DNA of 64,000 bases from the NCBI RefSeq assembly GCF_003966145.1, contig NZ_RXNR01000022.1:1-64000 (forward strand), in the 5' to 3' direction. Positions 1 through 9,757 of this stretch are shown here, piece after piece (position 1 is the stretch's first letter; each line of letters opens with the position of its first letter). A program made the position numbers and the translations under genes. The stretch is from Lysinibacillus telephonicus. Its GTDB lineage: Bacteria; Bacillota; Bacilli; Bacillales_A; Planococcaceae. Below the pieces are notes generated by a model. That model made no database searches, had not been told where the DNA came from, and saw only the letters and a program-made list of their open reading frames with translations.

Positions 1-132
1 AAAAGATTAGAAGCCTTTTACCGAAAGGTAGAAGAAGCAAATATTCCGGCATTTTTAAAGGCTATTCAAACGCTAAAAAATTGGCAAGTTGAAATTTTAA
101 ATAGTTTAAGTTTTGGATATTTTATTAAATAA
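1..132 (+). pseudogene. C-terminal fragment of an ISL3-like transposase, cut by the window edge
   Basis: Frame 1 is open from the first base to a TAA at 130-132. The peptide contains FLKAIQTLKNWQVEILNS, which resembles the C-terminal part of ISL3-family transposases. In that family the chain normally continues past a YSNG...EG stretch; here it reads FGYFIK and stops, so the last part looks lost. The 5' part lies outside the window. No terminal inverted repeat could be identified. The family call rests on remembered similarity, so it is moderate. Confidence 0.5.
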
Positions 133-569
133 TTTATATAAGAAAATTGGGGTTCATTTAGGATAATCGGGGTGCCGTGTAATATCACTTCACTCCAACA
201 TTTGACATAGAACCTATTTTACTAAACTTGAATTGTTGAGAAATAAGTTAGGTATAGATGAGTTGTGTTTATTTATTGGGCAAAGGAACGAACTCGTATC
301 CGAATTCAAAAGGACTAGAATGACTAAGACTGAGATGGTAAAATGAAGCGTTTTGTCTTCCTAAAAAAGTCGTAAAAGTTAACAAAAAAGGAAAAATGGT
401 ATTCAGAACGATATTTCTCCATATCAAAAAAATTGGAGATCGCTTATCAAATCCTTCTGTCGGTGATTTACTAAGACAAAAGAAAATGGTTAACAAAATC
501 CCAAGCAAGTAAAAGGATAATGGTGGAGTTGTGCCCGCCCCTAACTTTCGAAATACTCATTTAAAAGGA

Positions 570-800
570 TTACATGAGAGAATATCCAAATACTAATACT
601 TCTACATTAATCTCAACTTGTTCACCATCACTTGTTTCATAAATTCCAATCCTTCTGTGCTAATTTTCCCACGTTTGAAATCGAATGTCGTTATTGTTTA
701 TACAAAAAAACATGCTCACCTATATCAATATAGCCTTTAAATTCTTGTGTATTAGAAATATATTTACGGAATGTTGACTGCGCAAATTTAGACTATGATT
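570..800 (-). pseudogene. Relic of an unidentified gene, frameshifted
   Basis: On the minus strand one frame reads KFAQSTFRKYISNTQEFKG and on to a TAA near 690. A shifted frame then continues with GIYETSDGEQVEINVEVLVF to a TAA at 570-572. The two stretches look like natural protein sequence and could be one gene broken by a frameshift. No start codon, ribosome binding site or family could be assigned. Chance open frames in AT-rich DNA remain possible. Confidence 0.25.
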
Positions 801-1216
801 ATCTTTTAAATACTGCTAAAGGTTACGTTGGTAATAAAACACTTGCTATAATTCGGGTATACTCACCGATTTTAGATAGTTTACTAAACTATGTTTTTAG
901 AACAAACCCATTTATGAATTATCAATTGTTAGTCGATCTACCCTCATGTCTCTTAGTAATTTACTTTTATCAATTATCATCTTTACTCCATTACTTGTTT
1001 GAATCTTGTTAAGTCTAACAGACTATTAATTACAAAATCTGTTATTATGCACATATAATCAACCAAAATTAGTCTGAGTTTTAAAATCAAATTTCTACAT
1101 CTTTATTCAACAAGAAATGTACATTTTAAATTAGTATTTATACTCTTGTTTTTTTGTAGTGTACCAGTAAGTAAATAGATTATCCAATTATTAAGGAAAT
1201 CGTTATATAATTAGTG

Positions 1217-1222
1217 TATAAT
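1217..1222 (+). promoter_or_regulatory. Candidate -10 box for the polysaccharide locus
   Basis: A perfect TATAAT lies 38 bases before the preferred start of the first gene of the locus. No good -35 hexamer is seen at 16-18 bases upstream, so the promoter is a candidate only. Confidence 0.4.
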
Positions 1223-1260
1223 ATTAGGGTATGAAAAAAGTCGAATAAAGGATGAGGATT

Positions 1261-1755
1261 ATGCAGTTAAGAGAATCCACAAGAAGATATATATTAATAG
1301 GAATGGTGGCATTTATAGTAATAGGATTGTTTGTAGCTAATGTATTAGCAAAAGGTCAGGACGAGCAGTTTGCAAACGAAGATCTCTTATTTCAACAAGC
1401 AACTCAGTTAGCAAATGAAGGTAATTTCGAAGAGGCGTCTGTCTATATAAATGAACTTATAAAAAAAGAATCAGAATCAGAGGATGTCAATTATTTAGGT
1501 GGTTTAATTTCTGCAAATGTTGGGGAAATGAAACAAGCCTCTATACTTTTTCAAAAGGTTTTAGATATTAATCCTTATAGGGTTGAAGATCCTATGTTTA
1601 TGTTACAGTTTGGTGAAACTCTTTATAAAGTAGAACGATACGAGGATGCAAAAACTGTATTAATGCGTTGTCAAGAGGCTGGATGGGTACCAGAAGATTA
1701 TCCAAACTATCAAGCTAAAGTTGCTGATTTATTAAGTTCAATAGAAAATATGTAG
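1261..1755 (+). CDS. Membrane-anchored tetratricopeptide-repeat protein
   Basis: A 164-aa protein with one N-terminal membrane segment (about residues 12-32) followed by an outward-facing helical domain. Two TPR-like units are visible: one around LFQQATQLANEGNFEEASVY and a second from about residue 80 to 135. An ATG at 1252 is in frame, but AAAGGA at 1248-1253 sits 7 bases before the ATG at 1261 and overlaps the 1252 codon, so 1261 is preferred. It lies 18 bases before an O-antigen-ligase-like gene. TPR proteins often pair with polymerases or ligases as scaffolds; that role here is inferred. Confidence 0.75.
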   Translation: MQLRESTRRYILIGMVAFIVIGLFVANVLAKGQDEQFANEDLLFQQATQLANEGNFEEASVYINELIKKESESEDVNYLGGLISANVGEMKQASILFQKVLDINPYRVEDPMFMLQFGETLYKVERYEDAKTVLMRCQEAGWVPEDYPNYQAKVADLLSSIENM

Positions 1756-1773
1756 TAAGGAAGGTATACATAG

Positions 1774-3351
1774 ATGACTTCGTTTTATGGAGAATATCGA
1801 GATCGACAAAAAGATATTATAAGTGATGAAGAAGAGAATCAAGTTTCACGTGCGAATGTAGATAAGTGGATTTTTAGGCTATTCTTAATTTTAATAGGTT
1901 TCATGCCACTAATAGTTTTAGGTCATACAAAAGATGTTATTAGTCCACTTGTTTCTGATGTTAGTCTTCTAACATCAGGTACTAAAGGCGATTTATTCAC
2001 TTACTACAAGGCATTTTTAGTACTATTAGTTACAATTATTGCAGGGCTACTTTTGCTAATAAAGATTTTCTTTATGAATGGGAAAATTAAAAAAACAATA
2101 TTGAATTACTTCTTAGGAATATTTACTTTTGCAATTGTCATGTCTACTATTTTCTCTCCAAACATTTCAATTGCATTGAGTGGTCAATATAACCGAAATG
2201 ATGGGGCTATTAGTTGGTTATGTTACATAGCATTAATGTTTATTGCAATGAACATTAATTATCCGAAAAAAGCGGTTAACTATATTATGTTTTCACTGTA
2301 TCCATTTGTATTTATTAACTTGTACATAATCACAATGAACTTTACAGGTAACGACTTAATGCAAAATAAATGGGTGCAAACATTGGTTTCGATTGCTTTA
2401 CCTGATGGTTCGAGTTTTTCAGCAGGCTCACAAATAGTAGGTACTCTTAACCAGTGGAACTATATGAGTGGTATGTTCGCAATTTTGACAGTAATGTTTT
2501 TAGTGTGGGCCATAGTTGAAGGGACATGGATAAAAAGCATAATTAGTGTTATTGTGGCGACGCTTTCAATCACAGTTATGTTCATGTCTATTTCGACAAG
2601 TGGATTTGTAACTTTGTTAGTAATGGTTCCAATTATAATCGTATCAGTAATTAAAGCGGTAAATAAGATTAAGGGTACTGTTATATTGGCTTTATTTCTT
2701 TTAATTTCAGCTTCTGTTTTACATGTATTAGCAAGCGAAAATTCGAGAGTGTGGGATGAATCACTTGGCTTCTTAATTAAAAATAACCCTTATTTAGAAG
2801 AACAGGCATTTTCAAAAATTACCTCGAGTTTTGAATTAGGGTATATGAATGAAGTATCAGCAGCAGATAACTCATTTGTATTACCAGTTTTACCAGAGAG
2901 AGGTGTTTCAGCTGGTACTGGCCGTCTTTATATTTGGGAAAAAACTATAGACGTCTTCAAAGACAGACCGATTTTCGGATATGGATTAGATTCTTTAATG
3001 TATAACTTTCCCCATTTTAATATCGATGCTAGATCTGGAAACTGGGATGAAAATATAATTACCGATAAACCACATAATATTTTTCTCGGTATTTTATATG
3101 GTACAGGGTTAGTAGGATTTATAGGATTCTTACTTCTTTTTGTATCTGTTGTAGTTTATAGTGTTACCAATTTATTTAAGAAAATTTATATTCAGAACAT
3201 CGTACTTGTTGCAGCTGTATTAGCGTATTTTGTTCAATCTATGTTTAACGATTCACTTCCGGGTACTTCAGCTATCGCATGGATATTAATTGGCATGGTG
3301 TTTGGGATTCATTCCAGAAAAAAGCACTACGGTAGAAATATACATGAGTAG
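1774..3351 (+). CDS. O-antigen ligase / Wzy-type polymerase-like membrane protein
   Basis: A 525-aa polytopic protein with roughly ten to twelve membrane segments and a charged cytoplasmic N-terminus of about 35 residues. The loop at about residues 375-435 carries RLYIWEKTIDVFKDRPIFGY and then DKPHNIFLG, the Arg-rich and His-containing motifs of the O-antigen ligase/Wzy_C family. These enzymes move or polymerise lipid-linked glycans on the outer face of the membrane. Next to a Wzm/Wzt exporter it could transfer the finished chain to protein or wall, as the WaaL-like enzyme of Geobacillus S-layer glycosylation does. Ligase versus polymerase cannot be decided from sequence. AAGGAAGG precedes the ATG. 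Confidence 0.8.
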   Translation: MTSFYGEYRDRQKDIISDEEENQVSRANVDKWIFRLFLILIGFMPLIVLGHTKDVISPLVSDVSLLTSGTKGDLFTYYKAFLVLLVTIIAGLLLLIKIFFMNGKIKKTILNYFLGIFTFAIVMSTIFSPNISIALSGQYNRNDGAISWLCYIALMFIAMNINYPKKAVNYIMFSLYPFVFINLYIITMNFTGNDLMQNKWVQTLVSIALPDGSSFSAGSQIVGTLNQWNYMSGMFAILTVMFLVWAIVEGTWIKSIISVIVATLSITVMFMSISTSGFVTLLVMVPIIIVSVIKAVNKIKGTVILALFLLISASVLHVLASENSRVWDESLGFLIKNNPYLEEQAFSKITSSFELGYMNEVSAADNSFVLPVLPERGVSAGTGRLYIWEKTIDVFKDRPIFGYGLDSLMYNFPHFNIDARSGNWDENIITDKPHNIFLGILYGTGLVGFIGFLLLFVSVVVYSVTNLFKKIYIQNIVLVAAVLAYFVQSMFNDSLPGTSAIAWILIGMVFGIHSRKKHYGRNIHE

Positions 3352-3526
3352 CAGCATTATGAATGCAAACAAAAATATTAAAAAACGCTGGAACTTTTTG
3401 GTTTTAATAGAGTAAACATTTTGTTGAATACCATTAAGTATTTTCATAATGAAATTAGTTAGGGTAACTTTACAAAAAAACGGTTAAGGAAGAGAAAACT
3501 ATAACTACAGGAAGGTTAGTTCATAC

Positions 3527-4315
3527 ATGAATTACTTAAGTAACTTAATTAAAGATCGTAATATAATATTTCAACTTGCAAAAAATGACTTTAAAGTAAA
3601 ATACTTAGGATCCTATTTAGGTGTTTTTTGGGCTTTTTTTAATCCTATTATCTCAATTCTAATTTATTGGTTTGTCTTTCAAATTGGCTTTAGAGTAACG
3701 CCCATTGAAGATGTTCCATTTGTACTTTGGTTAGTGGCAGGTATTATCCCTTGGTTTTTTATTACAGAAGCTATTTCAAATGGCACAAACTCAATTTTGG
3801 ATAATAGCTATTTAGTGAAAAAAATCGTATTTAAAGTAAGTCTTCTACCAATAATAAAAACATTATCGACTTTCTTTATACATGTTATATTTTTAATTGC
3901 ATCAATTTTACTATTTTTTCTTTATGGTTATAGTTTAAATATTTACTATCTACAGATATTATATTTCTTAATTGCTTCAGTCATTTTGGTTTATGGTATT
4001 TCATTGATTACCTCATCTTTAGCTGTTTTTTCAAGAGATATTGGCCAAATCGTTGGTATGCTATTGCAATTTGGTTTTTGGTTAACACCAATTTTTTGGT
4101 CATTTTCAATTGTTCCACCACAAATACAATTTTGGTTTAAACTTAATCCAGTTTACTATATTGTAGAAGGGTATCGTAATACGTTTATCTATCAAAGATG
4201 GTTTTGGGAAGACCCGCTACTAACAACCTATTTTTGGATTGTTACGTTATTCATATTAATAGTAGGTAGCATCATGTTTAAAAAATTAAAACCACATTTT
4301 TCAGATGTATTATAA
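3527..4315 (+). CDS. ABC-2 type polysaccharide export permease (Wzm/TagG family)
   Basis: A 262-aa integral membrane protein with six predicted helices. It has the family's typical start (LAKNDFKVKYLGSYLGVFWA, about residues 17-36) and the C-terminal LNPVYYIVEGYRN motif. Members form the channel that exports complete undecaprenyl-linked glycans or teichoic acids. The ATPase gene follows directly, with its ribosome binding site overlapping this stop codon. Family assignment is firm; the glycan exported is not known. Confidence 0.9.
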   Translation: MNYLSNLIKDRNIIFQLAKNDFKVKYLGSYLGVFWAFFNPIISILIYWFVFQIGFRVTPIEDVPFVLWLVAGIIPWFFITEAISNGTNSILDNSYLVKKIVFKVSLLPIIKTLSTFFIHVIFLIASILLFFLYGYSLNIYYLQILYFLIASVILVYGISLITSSLAVFSRDIGQIVGMLLQFGFWLTPIFWSFSIVPPQIQFWFKLNPVYYIVEGYRNTFIYQRWFWEDPLLTTYFWIVTLFILIVGSIMFKKLKPHFSDVL

Positions 4316-4325
4316 GAAGGGATTT

Positions 4326-5597
4326 ATGATGACAAATTTAAATGAAGACAATGCTGTCTTAGTTAAAGATTTAACAAAAGTATATAAATTATATGATAAT
4401 CCAAAAGACCGATTAAAAGAGTCATTAAGTTTTATAAGAAAAAAGTATCATTCAGAATTTTATGCTCTCAATGGGGTATCATTTAGTATAAAAAAAGGTC
4501 AAACACTTGGAATTATTGGGAAAAATGGTTCTGGTAAATCAACCTTATTAAAAATACTAACAGGGGTTCTGACACCGACATCAGGTTCAGTAATGGTAAA
4601 TGGAAAAGTTGCCGCTTTATTAGAATTAGGTGCGGGTTTTAACGTTGAATATACCGGTATTGAGAATATTTATTTACAGGGAACAATCATGGGCTATTCT
4701 AGAGAACAGATGGATCAAAGATTAGATGGTATATTAAATTTTGCAGATATTGGAGAATATATTTATCAGCCAGTTAAAACATATTCTTCTGGTATGTTTG
4801 CAAGATTGGCATTTGCTGTAGCTATTAATGTTGATCCCGAAGTATTAATTATCGACGAAGCGCTTGCAGTAGGAGATATGAAATTTCAAGCTAAATGCTT
4901 CAATCGATTAACTGAATTAAAAGAGAATGGTGTAACAATTCTATTTGTTGGCCATGATGTTTCGAGTATTAGAACTTTTTGTGATTTAGCTCTATGGCTT
5001 CATGAAGGGGAAGTAATAGAATACGGTAATACATTAGATGTTACAGCTGAATATATGAAATATATGAATGATGATGTAAGTACATTGGAAGCTTCAGCTG
5101 CAATAGAAATGTCTTTGAACAAAATTGCTACAGACTTTGATCCTATTAATCGCTGGGGCTCACAACAAGGAATTATTAAATATGTTGAAATGTTCAACTC
5201 AAAAGGTGAAAAATCCACAGTTATTAATTTTGGTGAAACAGTTTCTATTAAGATTATTACAGAAGTTCCGAAAGAAGTGGATTTAAAATTCGTTAGTATT
5301 GCTTTTTCAATTAAAAATAAAGTTGGAACTGACTTAATGGTAAGTACTACCTATGATCACAATCATCGATTTACCAAGGCTAATACGAATGCAATAGAAG
5401 TAACCTTTGAATTTGAAAATTATTTGCGAGACGATGAATATATATTGGTTGTTGCGATTGAAGAACGAAAAAATTTACAGCCAGAGTACTTTGACTATAT
5501 TGAAGGTGCTAAGTATTTTAAAGTAATAAGTGAAAAGAAAATTTTTGGTTACTTCCATCCACCGGTTAGTCAAACAATTAACTTTATGAAGGAGTAG
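4326..5597 (+). CDS. Polysaccharide ABC exporter ATPase with Wzt-like C-terminal domain
   Basis: A 423-aa protein. The ATPase half has Walker A GKNGSGKS, the signature-like YSSGMFARLAFAVA, Walker B VLIIDEALAVGD and the switch His in FVGHDVSS. Beyond about residue 260 is a 160-residue extension rich in beta strands, in the place of the carbohydrate-recognition domain of Wzt. An in-frame ATG at 4305 overlaps the permease gene and has no ribosome binding site. AAGAAGGGA at 4314-4322 points to ATG 4326 (or 4329). In Wzt systems the extension recognises a modified chain end, and the next gene encodes a plausible modifying enzyme. Confidence 0.88.
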   Translation: MMTNLNEDNAVLVKDLTKVYKLYDNPKDRLKESLSFIRKKYHSEFYALNGVSFSIKKGQTLGIIGKNGSGKSTLLKILTGVLTPTSGSVMVNGKVAALLELGAGFNVEYTGIENIYLQGTIMGYSREQMDQRLDGILNFADIGEYIYQPVKTYSSGMFARLAFAVAINVDPEVLIIDEALAVGDMKFQAKCFNRLTELKENGVTILFVGHDVSSIRTFCDLALWLHEGEVIEYGNTLDVTAEYMKYMNDDVSTLEASAAIEMSLNKIATDFDPINRWGSQQGIIKYVEMFNSKGEKSTVINFGETVSIKIITEVPKEVDLKFVSIAFSIKNKVGTDLMVSTTYDHNHRFTKANTNAIEVTFEFENYLRDDEYILVVAIEERKNLQPEYFDYIEGAKYFKVISEKKIFGYFHPPVSQTINFMKE

Positions 5598-5601
5598 CAA
5601 A

Positions 5602-7935
5602 ATGAGTGAGCTTAAGGTAAATAGTCTTGAGTATTGGAATGATAGATTTCAAACCAATTGGGAAGATTTTTTAGGTAGAGAACAAACTACTTTTTTTATA
5701 GATTTGCTTTTAAAGAATTTACCAACATGGCTATTGAATGAAATCGAAGATAATAAATTAACTATTTGTGATGCTGGTTGTGCCGAAGGTGAAGGAACAT
5801 ATCTTTTGTCAAAAAATTTCCCCAAATCAGATGTTAAAGGTATTGATTTTTCAAGTGAAGCCATAAAAAAGGCGAAAGAATATTATCCGGAAGTAGAATT
5901 TATAGTTGGGGATATAAATCAAATTCAAGAACAATATGATGTAATTCTATGCTCGAACGTTTTAGAGCATTTTGAACAACCTTTTGATATCATTCCCAAT
6001 TTAATTGAAAGTGCTAAAAATCATGTTATTATCATGATTCCTTTCCAAGAAGAGAATCGAATTAAAGAACATATGTATACTTTTAATTATGATTCCATAC
6101 CTTTAGAGATTCAAAATTATAATTTAACTTACTTTAAGGAAATTGATTGTAGGTTTATAGAAGGTACATACTGGAGTGGGAAACAGGCAATTTTAATCTA
6201 TTCTAATAAAGAAATAGTTAATACTATGGAGCTTACTCTTAATACATTTTTCTCAGATTATAATTTTCATGAAAAAAAATATTTTTTGAAGGAAAATGAA
6301 GTTCATGATTTACAATCAGAACTAAAAATTAAAGAAGAAAGTATTAATTGGTACTATCAGAAGTTGGAAGAAAAAGATCGAATAGTACAAAGTTTGAGCT
6401 TATCTTTGGAGAAAGCTTTAGGCGAAATTGAAAAATTGAATGAATACTTTATCAAAGAAATAGAGTCAAAAAATAACATCATTGAACAATTAAATAAAGA
6501 GTTAGAATTCGAAAAGGATAAAATCCTTAAACAACAGGAAGAAATAGAATCACATAAGTACAATGTTGCATTAGTTAATCAAGAAATATCGAATATGTTA
6601 AATACAAAAGCATGGCGTTTAGTGAATAAGTATTATAACGGTGTAAAATCAACTAGAGAATTAAAAGGTCATTCAAAGAAATTCATGTATGTTGCGAAAA
6701 CAAAAGGTGTAAAAGAAGCTGTTTCTAGATCCTTTAGTTTCTTCAAAAATCGTAATACCAAGCCAACCTATTATTCAGACAATCAACAAGTAAGAAATAT
6801 ATATGATGAATTAGTAACTAAATATCAAGATAATGAAATAAAAGGAATTGCAATTATTCCTTCTGCTTTTGAATTTGACGAACTGTACAACCAAAGAACG
6901 ATAAACTTAGCAAAATATTTAGCAAATGAGGGCTACGGAGTACTTTATATAGCGTGGCAATGGCAAAAAGGGGAAGATCATAGCAATAGCTATAAATGCT
7001 TCCTTGATAAAATATATCAAGTACCACTTTATGATTTTTTAGAAACACAAATGGAACCATTGGTTGAAATAAAAGAAAAACATTTCATTATGACTTTCCC
7101 GACTGAACATTTTTATAAACTAATTGTTCCTTTCCGAGAAAAAGGGTTCTATATCACATACGATATCATGGATGAATGGGAAGAATTTTATAAAGTTGGG
7201 GAAGCGCCGTGGTACAAACAAAATATTGAAGAAGCGATTGTATTAAATTCAGATTTAGTAGTTAGTGTATCAGAACCTTTAAAAGAAAAATTCTCATCAA
7301 TTAGAAATGACATCATTGTTCTCGGAAATGGCTACAATGAAAATATTTCAAAAATGAAAAATATTTCTTTGAGAAGTTTAGCAGAGGATCAAAAAATTCA
7401 TATTGGGTATTTTGGACACTTAACTTCATCATGGTTTGATTGGGAATTAATTTTTGACATATTAGAAAGAAAAGATATATTTATTCACATTATTGGTTAC
7501 GGTGTAGACGATGCCACGTTAAATCGATTAAAAAGTTATCCGAATATTAAATTCTATGGAAAAGTCCATCCAGGAGAACTCTATGAATACGTTAAGAACT
7601 GGCACTTAGGGATTATTCCATTTAAAAAATCGAAATTATCTTTAGCAGTAGATCCGATTAAGATTTATGAATACTTATTCTTCGGCTTACCGACCATTTC
7701 AACGGGGATTCCTCATATTGGGAAATACCCACTTGTAGACCATTGCGAAAATACTTCAGAAGTTTTAAATGCGATTGATAAAAGGTATAGTGAAGTATTA
7801 AATGAATCGTTAGAACTTCAAGATATAGAGAATTTCTTAGAAAATTCAACTTGGGAAAACAGATTCCAATTTATGATGAAAAGTATAAAAGAGAAAAGTT
7901 TTCTTCAGGATTTATATGAAGGAGAGTCAGATTAA
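5602..7935 (+). CDS. Methyltransferase - coiled coil - glycosyltransferase fusion
   Basis: A 777-aa multidomain protein. Residues about 20-200 form a class I SAM-dependent methyltransferase (motif I DAGCAEGEG near residue 57, later CSNVLEHF). Residues about 225-330 are strongly charged and heptad-like, predicting a coiled coil. A short W-R motif (TKAWRLVNKYY) follows, and residues about 410-770 resemble a GT4 glycosyltransferase with a KIYEYLFFGLPTIST nucleotide-sugar motif. The layout recalls WsaE of the Geobacillus S-layer glycan locus and, for methyltransferase plus coiled coil, WbdD of E. coli O9a. Capping and chain-length control are therefore attractive but inferred. It follows the exporter ATPase gene by 4 bases and overlaps the next gene by 1. 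Confidence 0.82.
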   Translation: MSELKVNSLEYWNDRFQTNWEDFLGREQTTFFIDLLLKNLPTWLLNEIEDNKLTICDAGCAEGEGTYLLSKNFPKSDVKGIDFSSEAIKKAKEYYPEVEFIVGDINQIQEQYDVILCSNVLEHFEQPFDIIPNLIESAKNHVIIMIPFQEENRIKEHMYTFNYDSIPLEIQNYNLTYFKEIDCRFIEGTYWSGKQAILIYSNKEIVNTMELTLNTFFSDYNFHEKKYFLKENEVHDLQSELKIKEESINWYYQKLEEKDRIVQSLSLSLEKALGEIEKLNEYFIKEIESKNNIIEQLNKELEFEKDKILKQQEEIESHKYNVALVNQEISNMLNTKAWRLVNKYYNGVKSTRELKGHSKKFMYVAKTKGVKEAVSRSFSFFKNRNTKPTYYSDNQQVRNIYDELVTKYQDNEIKGIAIIPSAFEFDELYNQRTINLAKYLANEGYGVLYIAWQWQKGEDHSNSYKCFLDKIYQVPLYDFLETQMEPLVEIKEKHFIMTFPTEHFYKLIVPFREKGFYITYDIMDEWEEFYKVGEAPWYKQNIEEAIVLNSDLVVSVSEPLKEKFSSIRNDIIVLGNGYNENISKMKNISLRSLAEDQKIHIGYFGHLTSSWFDWELIFDILERKDIFIHIIGYGVDDATLNRLKSYPNIKFYGKVHPGELYEYVKNWHLGIIPFKKSKLSLAVDPIKIYEYLFFGLPTISTGIPHIGKYPLVDHCENTSEVLNAIDKRYSEVLNESLELQDIENFLENSTWENRFQFMMKSIKEKSFLQDLYEGESD

Positions 7936-8969
7936 TGCATAAAGTTTTATACGTTTACAAGTGGGCAACGATGGGAGGCGTCGAAAGAGTTTTACTAAAT
8001 CGTGCCCAAGCTTTTAAGTCTTCCAATTTACAAGTAGCTCAGGATGTCTTTTTCCTCCATGATTCTGGAGGAAAAAGACTATTAAATAAATATATCAATG
8101 ATTATAAACTTGGACATTACCTACAAGTAGTTGAAAAGTTTGTACCTGATCAATATGATGTAATCCATTCCATTGATACCCCTGAGATTTTTGATATGAT
8201 GAAAAATAATGAGAAGATATTTTTTGAATGTCATACAGCTTATACAGAAAATCGAACCTATATTGCAAAACTCCCATTAGATATAAAAGGAATTATCGTT
8301 CCATCAGAGAAGTTTAGACAAGATATTATGGATGAAATACCCATTCTATTACAAGAGAATACCTTTACGTTAAGAAACTCGGTTCCAAAAGAATTATTCA
8401 CAATGACAACAGATGTGTCAAAAAGGTTTAACAAAATCCCTATTGCTTATATAGGGAGAATAGATAAATTAAAAAATACAGAAGAAGTAATTGAGATATT
8501 TTCACTTTTACAAAAGCGTTTAGGTGATCGTTTTATCTTGTTGGTAGCGGGACCTATTACATCAGAAGTTAATCTATTTAAAATAATTGAAAATAAAAAT
8601 TTATCAAATCGTTTCATTTACCTACCACCTCTTCCTTTTGAAAAAATTATTAATTTATTAAATTTCATTAAAGTTAATAACGGGTTATTTATTTCTTCTT
8701 CAAAAGGGGAAAGCTTTGGTCTATCCGTCGCAGAGGCAATTATGTCAGGAATACCTGTGGTTGCTTCGCATTTACATAGTCACTTAGTAAATGGTAATCA
8801 ATTATTTTTATATCAACTTGGGAATTTAGAAGAAGCCGTAAGAAAAATTGAGTGCATTTTAGAAAATAGTAAAACAGTAGAGGATGAATTATTATCTATA
8901 AGTGAAAACTTTTCTAATATTGTCTTTCTAAATGACTGGAGTAACTTATTTGAACGAGAATATATATAA
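7935..8969 (+). CDS. GT4-family glycosyltransferase
   Basis: A 344-aa predicted cytoplasmic glycosyltransferase of the GT-B fold. The C-terminal half has the donor-binding pattern SSSKGESFGLSVAEAIMSG, with two acidic residues eight apart (E-x7-E), and an upstream AYIGRIDKLKN loop. The start ATG shares one base with the stop of the preceding fusion gene, so the two are translationally coupled, and GGAG precedes it. It probably adds one sugar during repeat-unit or adaptor assembly. Donor and acceptor cannot be read from the sequence. Confidence 0.82.
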   Translation: MHKVLYVYKWATMGGVERVLLNRAQAFKSSNLQVAQDVFFLHDSGGKRLLNKYINDYKLGHYLQVVEKFVPDQYDVIHSIDTPEIFDMMKNNEKIFFECHTAYTENRTYIAKLPLDIKGIIVPSEKFRQDIMDEIPILLQENTFTLRNSVPKELFTMTTDVSKRFNKIPIAYIGRIDKLKNTEEVIEIFSLLQKRLGDRFILLVAGPITSEVNLFKIIENKNLSNRFIYLPPLPFEKIINLLNFIKVNNGLFISSSKGESFGLSVAEAIMSGIPVVASHLHSHLVNGNQLFLYQLGNLEEAVRKIECILENSKTVEDELLSISENFSNIVFLNDWSNLFEREYI

Positions 8970-9038
8970 AGATATTACAGAATAATAAAAAGATATTATT
9001 TTAAAAACTAAATATTTATTAAGATTAGGGGTAATTTT

Positions 9039-9746
9039 ATGACATCATTACTAATTATTATTCCTGCCTATAATGAGGAAGAAAATATACGAAGTTTAAT
9101 TGATTCAATAAGATCTATAAGTTTTAAAATTAAAATTGAAATTATAGTAATTAATGATTGTTCTACTGATAGAACTTCGTCGATATGTAAAGAATTGGGG
9201 ATAAAAGTTATTGATTTACCCTGTAATTTAGGTATTGGTGGTGCTGTACAAACTGGTTATAAATATGCAAAAGAAAATAATTTTGATTTAGCAATTCAAG
9301 TTGATGGTGACGGACAACATGACCCAGTATATATAGATAAGATTGTAGAGCCAATTTTAGAAGGAAAAGCAGACATGGTAATTGGTTCTAGATATATCGA
9401 TAAGAGTGGATTTCAGTCTACTAGATTGAGGCGTTTTGGGATTCGTTATTTATGTCTTTTAATTAATACGTTAACTGATTTGAAAATTACTGATCCCACA
9501 TCAGGGTTTAGAGTTTGTAATAAAAGGATAATTGATCAATTTGCTATTAACTATCCTAAAGATTATCCAGAACCAGAATCTATTATGTACCTTCGAAGAA
9601 AGGGGTTTACTATAAAAGAAGAAGCAGTTGTAATGAATGAAAGAGTAGGCGGAACGTCATCAATAAATTTGAATCGTTCTATTTATTATATGATAAAAGT
9701 ATCATTGGCAATATTTTTTGATAAAATTAGAAAAGAATCATTTTAG
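9039..9746 (+). CDS. GT2 polyprenyl-phosphate glycosyltransferase (DPM1-like)
   Basis: A 235-aa GT-A enzyme with PAYNEEENI at the start, QVDGDGQHDP (metal and nucleotide-sugar site, about residues 87-96) and VIGSRY. It resembles dolichyl/undecaprenyl-phosphate sugar transferases, but ends without the two membrane helices found in CsbB/GtrB-type proteins. The next gene, 11 bases on, encodes a small DUF2304 membrane protein that could supply the anchor. Such enzymes make undecaprenyl-P-sugar donors for GT-C enzymes, two of which lie downstream. Confidence 0.82.
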   Translation: MTSLLIIIPAYNEEENIRSLIDSIRSISFKIKIEIIVINDCSTDRTSSICKELGIKVIDLPCNLGIGGAVQTGYKYAKENNFDLAIQVDGDGQHDPVYIDKIVEPILEGKADMVIGSRYIDKSGFQSTRLRRFGIRYLCLLINTLTDLKITDPTSGFRVCNKRIIDQFAINYPKDYPEPESIMYLRRKGFTIKEEAVVMNERVGGTSSINLNRSIYYMIKVSLAIFFDKIRKESF

Positions 9747-9757
9747 AGGATGAGAAT

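Larger units (their letters stand above)
133..1260. other. Gene-poor, decayed stretch before the polysaccharide locus
   Basis: About 1.1 kb without a convincing intact gene. Short open stretches occur on both strands, including a 79-codon minus-strand frame at 269-508 and an ATG-poor plus-strand frame at about 745-1011. None has a good ribosome binding site or a recognisable motif. Next to a broken transposase, the simplest reading is a graveyard of insertion and deletion events. The last 50 bases carry the likely promoter of the next gene. Confidence 0.5.

Noticed and set aside
269-508. 79-aa minus-strand frame
   Set aside because: No SD, no recognisable motif and inside a decayed region. 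Probably a chance frame.
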